Source: JAWXVE01 sp044425575 | GTDB lineage: Bacteria > Bacillota > Clostridia > Lachnospirales > Lachnospiraceae | Assembly (NCBI GenBank): GCA_044425575.1 | Contig: JAWXVE010000012.1 | Span: 1 to 42,617 of the forward strand | DNA: 42,617 bases | Direction of reading: 5' to 3' | In this document: piece by piece, positions 24,750-34,213 of the stretch | How positions within the stretch are numbered: the stretch's first letter is position 1 | How the letters are laid out: the number at the start of each line of letters is the position of its first letter | The notes under the pieces: model-generated | What the model was told of the DNA's origin: nothing | The model's input: the letters and a program-made list of their open reading frames with translations, nothing else | The model's database searches: none | Translations under genes and position numbers: made by a program

Positions 24750-26345
24750 TTACAAAGATTCCATTACAATGTCACCTGCTATTTTAACAAATTTACAATA
24801 CTTAATAGCATGTGTGACTACATAAGTAAGATTCGACATTAATACTGAAGTTTCAGGGTATACAGTAGATTCTACTGTAACAACACTCTTATTCTCTGTT
24901 GACATCTGCAACCGAATCATTGCAATTTCTTGCTCCGCCTCTAGATACACTTCCTGCTTACGCTTGGCATCTTCAGCTAGTTTTCGGAATTGGTCTAACT
25001 GTGCTTGATGTAACTTAACACCATTACATATTTTCAATTTAACTGCCTTTAGAGTAGGTGCTACCATTTCATATTCTTTTTTAATTGCCTCCATAAGTAC
25101 TTCTAACTCAGCAATTCTTGCAACACGTTCTGGTTGGAATCCCACCTGAACAATTGTCGCTCCACCCATTGGCGACCCTAAGTTTTTAACGTGGATAGCA
25201 GAAAAAGCAGATGTACGGCCTCCAATAATATATCCTTTTCTACCAACTACATTAATTTCTGCAGAGGATGACAATTCACAATGCATAACAGCTTCTGTTT
25301 CAATATAGCCTTGGGCAATCACTGTTGTATTTTCAAAGTACTTTGCAATTACATTGCCTCCTGCCTTTAGGGTTCCTTTTCCTCGTCCATTCATACCTCT
25401 AGCTATAATAATATCGCCACCAGCCTCTATATCTGCACCTTCAACGATACCACGTACTTCAACATTACCTCTTGCATATACTTTGTAACCTGAACACACA
25501 TTACCATTAATCAGTACATTGCCATCATAATTAATATTTCCTGTACTTGTATCTACATCTTCCACTGTGTATAAATCAGAAACAAATACACGGTCATCCA
25601 CTAAGGATACATGGCCATTTACTAATGAGGTAATGGATAATCCATCTTCTGACAATTGAATATTTCTACCATACTTTAAAATCATCTTCTTTGGAACACG
25701 CGGACTTAATTCAATGCCAATTACATTATATCCTGGAGTTCCATAAACTTCCCTAGTCATAACGGCCAAAACATCTCCCACGGAACAATCATTTAAGGCA
25801 TTTAAATTGAAAAAATCAACCGTTCCATCATCGTTTAAAGTTGGTCGTGCTTTTCGATCTACATCGAAACAATATTCAATAAATCCTTCTACCCCTGGCT
25901 CTGCTTCCGTTCCAACTGCCACTAAATAATCCTTGCAATATTCACGATCTTCCAACATAAGGTCAATCTTATGTGGATCTACTCCATGAATCACATTATG
26001 TTCTGTTAATAAATGCAGGATATCTGATTTTGTGTACGTGTGACCTTCGTTACTTGGTGGGAACAGTCGTATGTGAACCTCCATTTTATCTTGAGAAATT
26101 ATAACTTCTGCGTGTTCGCTTACATACGGTATTTCGTGAAACTGCAAAGTTCGCATCTCCATATGCTGAAGATGTGTTACTTGAATCACTGCTTTTGTAA
26201 GCTCCTGCAAATCATAATTCACTCCCAAATCAGCTAAATAGCGGGTGATTTCTTTCATATCTACCTTTACGCCATCATCAGTTGGAGGATAAATCATAAT
26301 ATCTGTCTTATGATTTTCGATTTGCAATTGAAAATATCCATTCAT
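24750..26345 (-). CDS. FapA/DUF342 family protein
   Basis: The 531-residue protein has the FapA layout: an N-terminal flexible domain (about 85-190, with FPPSNEG and LLTEHNVIHGVD), a central right-handed beta-helix (about 200-400) seen in repeats such as GNVLINGNVCSGYKVYARGNVEV, and a C-terminal coiled coil (about 410-480). In Vibrio, FapA relatives link glucose PTS signals to flagellar pole targeting; in clostridia the role is unclear. It follows sigma-28 by 14 bases, a frequent arrangement. The beta-helix with bactofilin-like turns suggests a scaffold. Confidence 0.85.
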   Translation of the reverse strand: MNGYFQLQIENHKTDIMIYPPTDDGVKVDMKEITRYLADLGVNYDLQELTKAVIQVTHLQHMEMRTLQFHEIPYVSEHAEVIISQDKMEVHIRLFPPSNEGHTYTKSDILHLLTEHNVIHGVDPHKIDLMLEDREYCKDYLVAVGTEAEPGVEGFIEYCFDVDRKARPTLNDDGTVDFFNLNALNDCSVGDVLAVMTREVYGTPGYNVIGIELSPRVPKKMILKYGRNIQLSEDGLSITSLVNGHVSLVDDRVFVSDLYTVEDVDTSTGNINYDGNVLINGNVCSGYKVYARGNVEVRGIVEGADIEAGGDIIIARGMNGRGKGTLKAGGNVIAKYFENTTVIAQGYIETEAVMHCELSSSAEINVVGRKGYIIGGRTSAFSAIHVKNLGSPMGGATIVQVGFQPERVARIAELEVLMEAIKKEYEMVAPTLKAVKLKICNGVKLHQAQLDQFRKLAEDAKRKQEVYLEAEQEIAMIRLQMSTENKSVVTVESTVYPETSVLMSNLTYVVTHAIKYCKFVKIAGDIVMESL

Positions 26346-26359
26346 TCATTTGCCTCCCC

Positions 26360-27121
26360 TTACTCCAAAATACCCATATAATTGCCTAAATTACTCTTCA
26401 TTTTTGATAAAGCCTTTGTATGTAATTGCGATATACGAGATTCTGTTACCTCAAGAATATAACTAATTTCCTTTAAGGTTAATTCTTCATAATAATATAA
26501 CAGTATAACCGTCTTTTCCTTATCCGTCAAATTTTCAAGGGATTGCATGATGATTTTTTTAAGCTCACTCTTTTCAATTGACTCTTCAGGCTCTTCAAAT
26601 TTCTTCAATACCTGTCTGTCTACACTAACTTCGACACCTTGTTCTACAAATTCATCAAGGGATACAATATTAGATAATTTAATTTGAGATTCCCACACTT
26701 CATACTCATTCACTGAGATCTCAAGCTTTTCTGAAATTTCTGCTTTCGTAGGTGTTACTCCAGTTTCTATTTCCATTTCTTGCACAACTGAGTCAATTTT
26801 TTTTTGCTTTTGACGAATGGTTCTTGGTATCCAATCCATTTTTCGAATTTGATCAAGTATAGAACCTCTTATTCTAAGACTTGCATACGTTTCAAATTTC
26901 ACTTCTTTTGTAATATCATATTTATCAATAGCATCAATTAGCCCAAATATTCCATAACTAGTCAATTCCTCATATTCCACATGAGAACCTAAATACATGG
27001 ATAATTTACCTGCAACCAACTTTACAAGTGGTGCATATTCAAGGATTAATGCTTCTCTAACTTCCAAAGATTTATTAAGTCCATACTCAGTCCATAATTT
27101 TGCTCTTTCCACTTCATTCAT
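26360..27121 (-). CDS. fliA: RNA polymerase sigma-28 factor (FliA/SigD/WhiG)
   Basis: It directs transcription of late flagellar, motility and autolysin genes. The 253-residue protein (start at the second ATG, spaced 7 bases from GGGG) has region 2 (YAPLVKLVAGKL, ELTSYGIFGLIDAIDKYD, FETYASLRIRGSILDQIR.MDW), region 3 and region 4 (LTDKEKTVILLYYYEELTLKEISYILEVTESRISQ, read across). The DxxRxxDW.PR feature of this subgroup is visible as QIRKMDWIPR. It lies near the operon end, as sigD does in Bacillus subtilis. Confidence 0.96.
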   Translation of the reverse strand: MNEVERAKLWTEYGLNKSLEVREALILEYAPLVKLVAGKLSMYLGSHVEYEELTSYGIFGLIDAIDKYDITKEVKFETYASLRIRGSILDQIRKMDWIPRTIRQKQKKIDSVVQEMEIETGVTPTKAEISEKLEISVNEYEVWESQIKLSNIVSLDEFVEQGVEVSVDRQVLKKFEEPEESIEKSELKKIIMQSLENLTDKEKTVILLYYYEELTLKEISYILEVTESRISQLHTKALSKMKSNLGNYMGILE

Positions 27122-27149
27122 ACGCATTCCCCTACATCACTGTTCACAA

Positions 27150-27665
27150 TTAATGTTGATTTGCTTGCGAACGGATACTTCTTCTTTTTTTCTTTTTATC
27201 TCGGTGGGCCTGCTTTCTTTCAGCCTCTTCACGTTTTAGACGTTCTTGCTCTTCAAAGGCTAGTTTCTCTTTTTCTCTTTCTGCTGCCTCTCTCTCTTCC
27301 CTACGTCGCTTAATACGTTCTAAACGTTCCTTCTCGGCCTGGTCGCTTTCTGCTTTTCTGCGCAAACGTTCTTCTTCTTCTAAACGATCCTCTTCTTCTC
27401 GAATGCGCTTCTTCTCTGCTTCTGCTTCTTCCCTTTCTATTCTAAGTGCTTCTTCCTCTTCTTCACGTTGTACTCTTAATTTCTCTTTGTATTTTCGTTC
27501 AAAAGAACCAATCACATTTTGAACAATTACACCAATAATATAAAAAATCAACATTGTAAAAAATAAAATTCTTAAAAACCTATTATATTCATACTGAAGA
27601 TAATAGGTTGTCCCTGCAGATATAATACCTGCAACTAGCATAAGTATAAGTGGAAATTGTTTCAT
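27150..27665 (-). CDS. Two-helix membrane protein with a long charged helix
   Basis: The 171-residue protein has two membrane segments (about 4-23 and 31-52) and then some 105 residues made almost only of Glu, Arg, Lys and Ala with few hydrophobic positions (from about 60). This looks like a single alpha-helix or coiled coil reaching into the cytoplasm, with a very basic end. It lies between cheD and sigma-28 with 14- and 28-base gaps, so it is expressed with the motility genes. I do not recognise a family; low complexity makes similarity searches unreliable. Confidence 0.7.
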   Translation of the reverse strand: MKQFPLILMLVAGIISAGTTYYLQYEYNRFLRILFFTMLIFYIIGVIVQNVIGSFERKYKEKLRVQREEEEEALRIEREEAEAEKKRIREEEDRLEEEERLRRKAESDQAEKERLERIKRRREEREAAEREKEKLAFEEQERLKREEAERKQAHRDKKKKRRSIRSQANQH

Positions 27666-27679
27666 CGTCTAGTACTCCT

Positions 27680-28168
27680 TTATATGATTTTTACACTCTT
27701 TCCCACTGCTGATATCTTAAACGAACCATCCTCTGGATAAAAAGTTACTGTACGCCCATAAGAATCACCAACATCTTTGGCTAAAATCGGTATTCTTAGT
27801 TGGGATAGTTTGGCAATTGTAGCTTCTATATTTCGTTCGCCAACACGGATAGTATTGGTACTATTGTTACCAAAATTAAACATCTGTGCACCACCAGCAA
27901 TCTTCGCCACCAATTTTCTTCTATCTGCGCCTTTTGCAATCATTAAGCGTATTACTTCATCAATCCCTGTGTCAGCAAATTTGTTAACATTGGAATTCTC
28001 AGCTATTTTAGTACTATCTGGCAACATAATATGTGCTAAACCACCTATCTTTTTATTTGGATCTCGCAAAGCAATTCCTACACAAGATCCAAGTCCCAGC
28101 GTGATTAATGCATCGGGACTGACACAGATTTTAGAATCTGCCATTCCCACTTTGATAACTTCACTCAT
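27680..28168 (-). CDS. cheD: Chemoreceptor glutamine deamidase
   Basis: It deamidates glutamines of chemoreceptors and binds CheC, raising CheC phosphatase activity. The 162-residue protein has the catalytic Cys in LGLGSCVGIAL (about residue 29), the His in GGLAHIMLP (about 46) and the Thr-containing NTIRVGERN region. It follows cheC with a 36-base gap. Standard length. Confidence 0.96.
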   Translation of the reverse strand: MSEVIKVGMADSKICVSPDALITLGLGSCVGIALRDPNKKIGGLAHIMLPDSTKIAENSNVNKFADTGIDEVIRLMIAKGADRRKLVAKIAGGAQMFNFGNNSTNTIRVGERNIEATIAKLSQLRIPILAKDVGDSYGRTVTFYPEDGSFKISAVGKSVKII

Positions 28169-28204
28169 TTATTCCACCCACTCTAACTGTGTCATGTTAT
28201 CTAT

Positions 28205-28831
28205 CTAGTTCATCCCCAATGAGTTCAAGATTACATCATACGATGCCAAATCTGGAACTAATAAAAAGTATCCATCTATTTCAACTTCATCTGTAAATTG
28301 AGTTTGTATTAATAAAATTTTATCACTTACTTGTCCAAACTCAATGGCTGGAACACTTAAAATAGCTCCTGCCATGTCAATACTTAATGATGGTATAGAT
28401 GGTATGATTTTCAATCGTGTTAAAGCTGCTAAGGAATTTAAGTAAGAGCCTGTAATAATGTTCCCAATCTCCTTTAATGCAGACAATTGCATTTCAGAGT
28501 ATTGATACTTATCATGTATTTCTTCTCCTAGCATTTTGCTTAATATGTGATTTGCTGATGTTACTGCTTGCATATACATAATACTCCCTGCAATATCACC
28601 CTCCACATTCAAGTAAATAGCCACCATAATCTGCTCTTCACCACCTACCGTGGAACCTACATCACAAAAATCGAGAACTTTTACAGAAGGTACTTTCATG
28701 TCAACGTGACACTGTAACATTTGAGCTAATGCTGTAGTCGCATTACCCGCTCCAATATTACCTAATTCTTTAAACATGTCCATTATTTCACCTGGCATAT
28801 CATTTAGATTGATTCGATCTCGTTCTGCCAT
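28205..28831 (-). CDS. cheC: CheY-P phosphatase CheC
   Basis: It dephosphorylates CheY-P and takes part in adaptation with CheD. The 208-residue protein has both phosphatase motifs: ELGNIGAGNA (Glu and Asn, about 21-24) and EIGNIITGS (about 116-119). GGAGGTG stands before the ATG. It sits between cheW and cheD, as in Bacillus subtilis. Confidence 0.96.
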   Translation of the reverse strand: MAERDRINLNDMPGEIMDMFKELGNIGAGNATTALAQMLQCHVDMKVPSVKVLDFCDVGSTVGGEEQIMVAIYLNVEGDIAGSIMYMQAVTSANHILSKMLGEEIHDKYQYSEMQLSALKEIGNIITGSYLNSLAALTRLKIIPSIPSLSIDMAGAILSVPAIEFGQVSDKILLIQTQFTDEVEIDGYFLLVPDLASYDVILNSLGMN

Positions 28832-28857
28832 ATTCTTGCACCTCCGTGTTGCTATTT

Positions 28858-29301
28858 TTAATCTTCAATCACTGCATGTAAATCAAGCAAAGAGACTAAT
28901 CCGTCTGGAATCTTTCCAACCCCAAATACAAAATTCACCTTATCTTCTCTTTCACCTAGAGAACGTTCAATATCTATTTCGGCTAATGTCACCACTTCTC
29001 GCACCTCATCTACAATAAATCCAATAGACTCATGTTGCTCGATTTTTAAAATAATAATTCTTGTTGATTTTGTTTCCTCTGCTTCTTCTAAGTTCATTTT
29101 TACACGTAAATTCATAACTGGAATAATCTCGCCACGTAGGTTGATGACTCCTTTAATATAAGAGGGTACTTTCGGCACACGTGTAATACTTTGCATACGA
29201 ACAATATTATCTACATATTGAATATCTATACCAAACTGTTCACCACCCATTTTTATTACTATGTATTGTACGCCTTCATCTAAATTCTTATTATCTTCCA
29301 T
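28858..29301 (-). CDS. cheW: Chemotaxis coupling protein CheW
   Basis: It joins chemoreceptors to CheA. The 147-residue protein is a single CheW SH3-like fold, with FGIDIQYVDNIVR, VPSYIKGVINLRGEIIPVMN (the receptor-contact strand with its conserved NLRG) and GFIVDEVREV. Typical size. AAAGGAGGT precedes the ATG. Confidence 0.97.
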   Translation of the reverse strand: MEDNKNLDEGVQYIVIKMGGEQFGIDIQYVDNIVRMQSITRVPKVPSYIKGVINLRGEIIPVMNLRVKMNLEEAEETKSTRIIILKIEQHESIGFIVDEVREVVTLAEIDIERSLGEREDKVNFVFGVGKIPDGLVSLLDLHAVIED

Positions 29302-29327
29302 GATTGGACCTCCTTTAATGAGTTTCT

Positions 29328-31421
29328 CTAGATAATTGTATTAGTATCTAAGATTAATGCAACTTCACCATCACCTAGTATAGTAGCACCACTAATTAAC
29401 TTACATTTGTTAATATACTTACCAAGTGGTTTAATTACAATTTCTTGTTGTCCTGTAAGCTCATCTACCACAATCCCTGCAAGTTTATCACCTTTTTTCA
29501 CAATAACAACTACTAGGTTATCGCTTTCAGTTTCTGATTCTTCAATATCGAGTACGTCATTTAATCGAACGATTGGTACTACATTTCCTCTTAAATTAAT
29601 TACTTCTTTTGATTGTACTGTTTTGATTTCTGCTGGGTTAATATCTTCAATAATTTGAATTGCACCAAGTGAAATTGCATATTTTTCATTCCCAACACGT
29701 ACCATTAATGCTTGAATAATGGCAAGTGTAAGTGGAAGTCGTATTACAAATGTACTACCTTCTCCTAACACACTTCTTACATCTACTTCACCGCTAAGAG
29801 ATTCAATTTTAGACTTAACAACATCAAGTCCAACACCTCGTCCTGATACGTCCGAAACAACTTTTGCAGTTGAAAAACTAGGCATAAATAATAGATTCAT
29901 AATTTCCTTATCTTCCATATTAATTGCTTGTTCTTCTGTAATTGTTCCACGTTCAATAGCTTTTGCACGAACTGCATCTACATCAATCCCATTACCATCA
30001 TCTGAAACTTCAATAATAACATTATTGCCATCTTGATAAGCATTCAATGCAATGGTTCCCACTTCTGGCTTACCACGCTCTGCACGAATTTCAGCTGATT
30101 CTAGACCATGGTCGGCTGAATTTCGAAGTAAGTGCATTAATGGATCACCAATTTCGTCTACCACTGTTCGATCTAACTCTGTTTCCTCACCTGTCATGTA
30201 TAATTCCATTTTCTTATCTAGCTTCTTAGTAAGATCTCGAATCATTCGTGGGAATTTACTTACAACACTTTCAATTGGTACCATTCGAACTTTCATAACA
30301 GATTCGTGTAAGTTCGTTGTAACACTCTCTAAGTATTCAATTTGTTCATGGAAGGAACTTGCCACTGCCATTTCCACATCTGTAATAGAGACAAGGGAGT
30401 TCTTCGCAATAATAAGCTCACTTACTAGATTCATAAGGGAATCTAATTTTTCAATATCTACTCGAACAGTACGGTTGATCACTGGCTTTCCAACGATTGC
30501 TTTTGTTTCTGCTTTTGGAGTTTCTGTTTTTTGTGCCCCTATCTGTTCGGTTTGTTTTTCTCCACCAGCTTGCCCTGATTCTTTCTGAGCCACTACCTCT
30601 TGCGCTATTTCTTTTTCTTGATATTTCGAAATAGATATTGCTCCACCAACAGCATCTGCAATCTCAGATACGCTTTTAATAGCAGTTAGAATCGCATCTA
30701 ATGGTTCTTTAGTTACTGTAATAACGGAAAAGGTTGTGTCAAACTTTTCATCTTCAATGTCTTGTGTAGTCGGGTGAGATACAATAATCTCTCCTGCTTC
30801 TTCAATGGCTTTAAACACCAAAAATGCCCTTGCTGCTTTTAAGATACAAGAGCCTTGAATAGACACTGTAATACCAAAAACAGAATCACCTTCTACTATT
30901 GCTTCTTCCAATACGGCGATTTCCGTATCATTCAAATTAATATGATTCCACTCTTCTAAATCTTCTTCACTTGTTTCACTGCTTTCCACTGGTGCTGCAG
31001 TCTCAACAGTCTTATTCGACGAATCTCCAGATTGGGCATTGTTCGCAAGAATTTCTTGCAACGCTTTTATAAGTGGTTCATTATCATTCGTACCCTCATC
31101 TGCTGTTTGTTGAATATTAGACAAATATTCTTCAAATGCATCTAGACATTGAAATAATATATCAATCATGTCAGCTTCTACTTTAATCGCACCATTGCGC
31201 ACTTCTGAAAAAACATTTTCCATATCATGTGTTAAGGCTTGCATTCTCTTATAGCCCATGGTTCCAGACATGCCCTTTAAGGAGTGTGCTGCTCGGAAGA
31301 TTTCATTAATGGTATCCATGTTTTCAGAGTCTTGTTCTAATTCAAGAATCTGCTTATTTAAGTTTGATAAATGCTCCTTGGTTTCATCAAGAAAAATCTC
31401 TAGATATTGACTTACATCCAT
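29328..31421 (-). CDS. cheA: Chemotaxis histidine kinase CheA
   Basis: The 697-residue protein (start at MDVSQYLEI, with a GGGGG site 9 bases upstream, 1 base after the cheB stop) has five CheA domains. These are HPt with phosphoacceptor His46 in AAHSLKGMSGTMG, a CheY-binding P2-like region (about 180-265), the dimerisation helix pair (about 310-375), the ATPase with HLLRNSADHG, DDGNGID and GRGVGLDVV, and a C-terminal CheW-like domain ending in LDTN. It phosphorylates CheY and CheB. All key residues are present. Confidence 0.98.
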   Translation of the reverse strand: MDVSQYLEIFLDETKEHLSNLNKQILELEQDSENMDTINEIFRAAHSLKGMSGTMGYKRMQALTHDMENVFSEVRNGAIKVEADMIDILFQCLDAFEEYLSNIQQTADEGTNDNEPLIKALQEILANNAQSGDSSNKTVETAAPVESSETSEEDLEEWNHINLNDTEIAVLEEAIVEGDSVFGITVSIQGSCILKAARAFLVFKAIEEAGEIIVSHPTTQDIEDEKFDTTFSVITVTKEPLDAILTAIKSVSEIADAVGGAISISKYQEKEIAQEVVAQKESGQAGGEKQTEQIGAQKTETPKAETKAIVGKPVINRTVRVDIEKLDSLMNLVSELIIAKNSLVSITDVEMAVASSFHEQIEYLESVTTNLHESVMKVRMVPIESVVSKFPRMIRDLTKKLDKKMELYMTGEETELDRTVVDEIGDPLMHLLRNSADHGLESAEIRAERGKPEVGTIALNAYQDGNNVIIEVSDDGNGIDVDAVRAKAIERGTITEEQAINMEDKEIMNLLFMPSFSTAKVVSDVSGRGVGLDVVKSKIESLSGEVDVRSVLGEGSTFVIRLPLTLAIIQALMVRVGNEKYAISLGAIQIIEDINPAEIKTVQSKEVINLRGNVVPIVRLNDVLDIEESETESDNLVVVIVKKGDKLAGIVVDELTGQQEIVIKPLGKYINKCKLISGATILGDGEVALILDTNTII

Positions 31422-31422
31422 A

Positions 31423-32550
31423 TTATCGTACCCCCACATTCTTTATGATTTGATTTCCTACTCGTTCAATCGAGTAATTTTGTTGTACTAATCCCGTTTT
31501 GGTAATGCTCTTAGGCATTCCGTATACCACACATGATTCCTCATCTTGTGCAATAATTTCGATTTTTTTGTGATTATTTAATTCTAAAATCCCTTTTGTA
31601 CCATCACTTCCCATCCCTGTAAGTACTACACATACCACTCTTTTGTATTTCGAATTTCCTAAAGATTCATACATATAGTTGGCACATGGTTTTACTCCTT
31701 CTCTTTGAGGTTCATCTGAATAATGTATCATATGCACTCCATTTCGAAGCACTACATTCATATGCATTCCTCCTCTGGCAAGATAGGCGCATCCCTTTTC
31801 TAGCACATCACCTTCCTCTGCTTCTTTCACTGAAATCTCACACATGGAATCCAACCTCTGAGCAAAGGTTTGTGTAAATCCAATTGGCATATGTTGCACA
31901 ATAAGAATTGGTGCTTGAATACTTGCTGGAATAGACTTTAGTGCAACTTGTAATGCTTTGGGACCTCCTGTAGAACTAGCAATGGCTACAACTACCTCAT
32001 AGGTTTCATTTGGCCCTACTTTTACTGGTTTCTTGTATGCAGTTGAAGTAGCTTGTTTCGAAACTTGTGTGGTTCGTGTAGGAGTATAACTAGGCCTTGA
32101 TGGCACACGTTGGTCCGCAATTTTTGATGAAATCCTATTTCGATTTACAACTTTACCAGAAGCAACAGCTTCTAGAACTCTAAGAAATTCGGGTTGAAAT
32201 GTTTGGGATTTTGCGAGTAAGAAACTTCCTGGTTTTGTAACAAAATCCATAGCTCCAAGTTCCAGTGCTTCCATGGTTACACTGGCACCTTCCGTTGTCA
32301 GTGAGCTCACCATAAATACTTTTACTCGAATGCGTCTTTCTTTTAATTCTCGCAACAATTCAATTCCGTTCATTCGTGGCATATGAACATCTAAAATTAC
32401 AACATCATAGGTATTGGCAAGGATAAGTTCTAATGCCTCTTTTCCATCCTTTGCCTGTCCTTCTACCACATATCTACCATCATCTGCAATTATATCACAT
32501 AACACTCTTCTCATGAGTGCAGAGTCATCAACTAATAATATTTTTTTCAT
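31423..32550 (-). CDS. cheB: Chemotaxis response regulator glutamate methylesterase
   Basis: It removes methyl groups from chemoreceptors when phosphorylated by CheA. The 375-residue protein has a receiver domain (DD at 8-9, Asp54 in VILDVHMPRM, Lys in VTKPG), a linker of about 60 residues rich in Ser, Thr and Arg, and the methylesterase with the serine in ASSTGGPKAL, the His in VQHMPIGFTQ and the Asp in LTGMGSDG. It is complete. Confidence 0.98.
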   Translation of the reverse strand: MKKILLVDDSALMRRVLCDIIADDGRYVVEGQAKDGKEALELILANTYDVVILDVHMPRMNGIELLRELKERRIRVKVFMVSSLTTEGASVTMEALELGAMDFVTKPGSFLLAKSQTFQPEFLRVLEAVASGKVVNRNRISSKIADQRVPSRPSYTPTRTTQVSKQATSTAYKKPVKVGPNETYEVVVAIASSTGGPKALQVALKSIPASIQAPILIVQHMPIGFTQTFAQRLDSMCEISVKEAEEGDVLEKGCAYLARGGMHMNVVLRNGVHMIHYSDEPQREGVKPCANYMYESLGNSKYKRVVCVVLTGMGSDGTKGILELNNHKKIEIIAQDEESCVVYGMPKSITKTGLVQQNYSIERVGNQIIKNVGVR

Positions 32551-32571
32551 ACTTCCCTCAATTCCAAGTAT

Positions 32572-33282
32572 TTACACTCCACTTAATTTTTTGCGATTTT
32601 TACGTTCCTCTTCAAATATATATTGAATAATCGATTCTCTATCACTTTGTGAAATATGATGAAAACGAATTCTATGTTCGAATAATTTAGGATTGGTATG
32701 TGTTTCCGTAATCTGAATCACATGACCAATCAAGTAATATTCTCGGAAAATCCCACCTAATTTTAATTTGAAATAAATCGCCATTTTCCCTTTTGGAGTA
32801 AGTGACATAGGAGCAACGAATCTGACCCCTCCTCCACTCATATCTAGCATAACACCTTTTATGGAAGGTACTTCCTCTGTACTAAGATTATCTTTTTTGC
32901 ACAGGAGTTCTGCTTCTCGATCCGTTAAGGCTTTTACGGCCACTTCACGATTGCACGAATAGCGATAATAGGCACGTCTTTGATGCTTTTCAATTGGCGT
33001 GATCAAATCTACCACTAAAGTATATAATTTCCCAGACTTGCAACGTTCTACCACTCTAATTTTGGCATGAAATAATCCCTCTGACGTAATATATATGGTT
33101 TCATATTCATGACCAGTTGGCAATAGAATCATTCTAGATTTTTCCGTCGGCATATAGATTTCAATTCGATTTTCTGACTGTATTTCTGATATACGGCTTA
33201 GATATACATCTGGGTTGTGCGTTAACATATAATCTAACGGTCTAATTTCTACTCGGTCGCCTGGCTTTAAGTGTATTTTCAT
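32572..33282 (-). CDS. YcgR-type PilZ protein (cyclic di-GMP receptor)
   Basis: The 236-residue protein has an N-terminal YcgR_2/PilZN-like domain (about 1-95) and a C-terminal PilZ domain (about 100-225). The c-di-GMP binding motifs are present as RRAYYR near 103-108 and DMSGGGVRF near 151. Homologues act as brakes on the flagellar motor or on motility when c-di-GMP rises. It sits in the flagellar operon between flhG and cheB. The diguanylate cyclase gene 21 kb away is a possible source of the ligand. Confidence 0.92.
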   Translation of the reverse strand: MKIHLKPGDRVEIRPLDYMLTHNPDVYLSRISEIQSENRIEIYMPTEKSRMILLPTGHEYETIYITSEGLFHAKIRVVERCKSGKLYTLVVDLITPIEKHQRRAYYRYSCNREVAVKALTDREAELLCKKDNLSTEEVPSIKGVMLDMSGGGVRFVAPMSLTPKGKMAIYFKLKLGGIFREYYLIGHVIQITETHTNPKLFEHRIRFHHISQSDRESIIQYIFEEERKNRKKLSGV

Positions 33283-33306
33283 CTTTCTTCTCCTTACGAT
33301 TTCAAA

Positions 33307-34200
33307 TTACTCTTTCTCTAGCTGATTCCCCTTAAGTATCCTCTCAAAGAAAGCCGCCATTCCTTTTTTTATTTCTACATCATCTTCTAGGACTCCTTGC
33401 AACATATGATATGCAATGGTTTCATAAGCTTTCGTGGCTTTTACGTTAGGATTTTGAATCGAAACAGGCATTTGTTGCATGACTGCCTTTGATATATGCG
33501 TATCATTAGGTACGGCACCTGCATATTCCGTTTTAATCTTTAAATACTTTTCAATAACAAGACTTAATTTATTATATAATACTTTACCTTCTTTTTCACT
33601 TTCAACCTTATTTGCAATTACTTTAATCTGTGTGAACTCATTAGAAAAGTATGGATTCTTACCTAATGTCTTCACAAGAGAGTAGGAATCGGTAATAGAA
33701 GTTGGCTCAGGTGTGGTAACTAATAGGATCTCGGAACTTGCCACTAGAAATTGCATAACAGCGGGAGATATTCCAGCACCTGTATCTATAATTACAATAT
33801 CTGCCAATTCATCTAACTGAGTTAAGCTTTGTACAATATAATTAATAGAATCCGATGACAAATTATCTAGACCTGCAATACCAGAGCCACCTGAAATAAA
33901 ACCTACACCCATAGGACCCCAAGTGATAATATCTTTAATGCTCTTACCGTTATATATCAAATCACTTAAATTATATTTTGGCATAAGTCCAAACATTATT
34001 TCAATATTGGCCAATCCAAAATCTGCATCTAAAATAATAACGCGTTTACCCATTTTTTTAAACTGAATTGCAAGATTAATGGATGTGTTGGATTTACCTA
34101 CTCCGCCTTTTCCACTCGTAACCGTAATCGTTCTAGCATTCTTTGTACGTTCTTGCACTTTATTCTTAATTATATTTCGTAATTGCTCCGCTTGGTCCAT
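33307..34200 (-). CDS. flhG: Flagellar number/placement ATPase FlhG (MinD-like)
   Basis: The start at 34200 is chosen because TGGAGGG lies 4-5 bases upstream; an earlier TTG frame overlaps flhF. The 297-residue protein has the N-terminal DQAEQLRNII motif that activates the FlhF GTPase, the deviant Walker A SGKGGVGKSN, LDADFGLANIEIMFG and the DTGAGISP switch. A C-terminal amphipathic helix (AAFFERILKG) is probably membrane-seeking. It controls flagellar number with FlhF. Confidence 0.95.
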   Translation of the reverse strand: MDQAEQLRNIIKNKVQERTKNARTITVTSGKGGVGKSNTSINLAIQFKKMGKRVIILDADFGLANIEIMFGLMPKYNLSDLIYNGKSIKDIITWGPMGVGFISGGSGIAGLDNLSSDSINYIVQSLTQLDELADIVIIDTGAGISPAVMQFLVASSEILLVTTPEPTSITDSYSLVKTLGKNPYFSNEFTQIKVIANKVESEKEGKVLYNKLSLVIEKYLKIKTEYAGAVPNDTHISKAVMQQMPVSIQNPNVKATKAYETIAYHMLQGVLEDDVEIKKGMAAFFERILKGNQLEKE

Positions 34201-34213
34201 ACGACCCTCCAAT

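Noticed and set aside
30052..30588. A 178-codon plus-strand frame opposite cheA
   Set aside because: Low-complexity Ser/Thr/Ile content, antisense to conserved CheA, no ribosome site.
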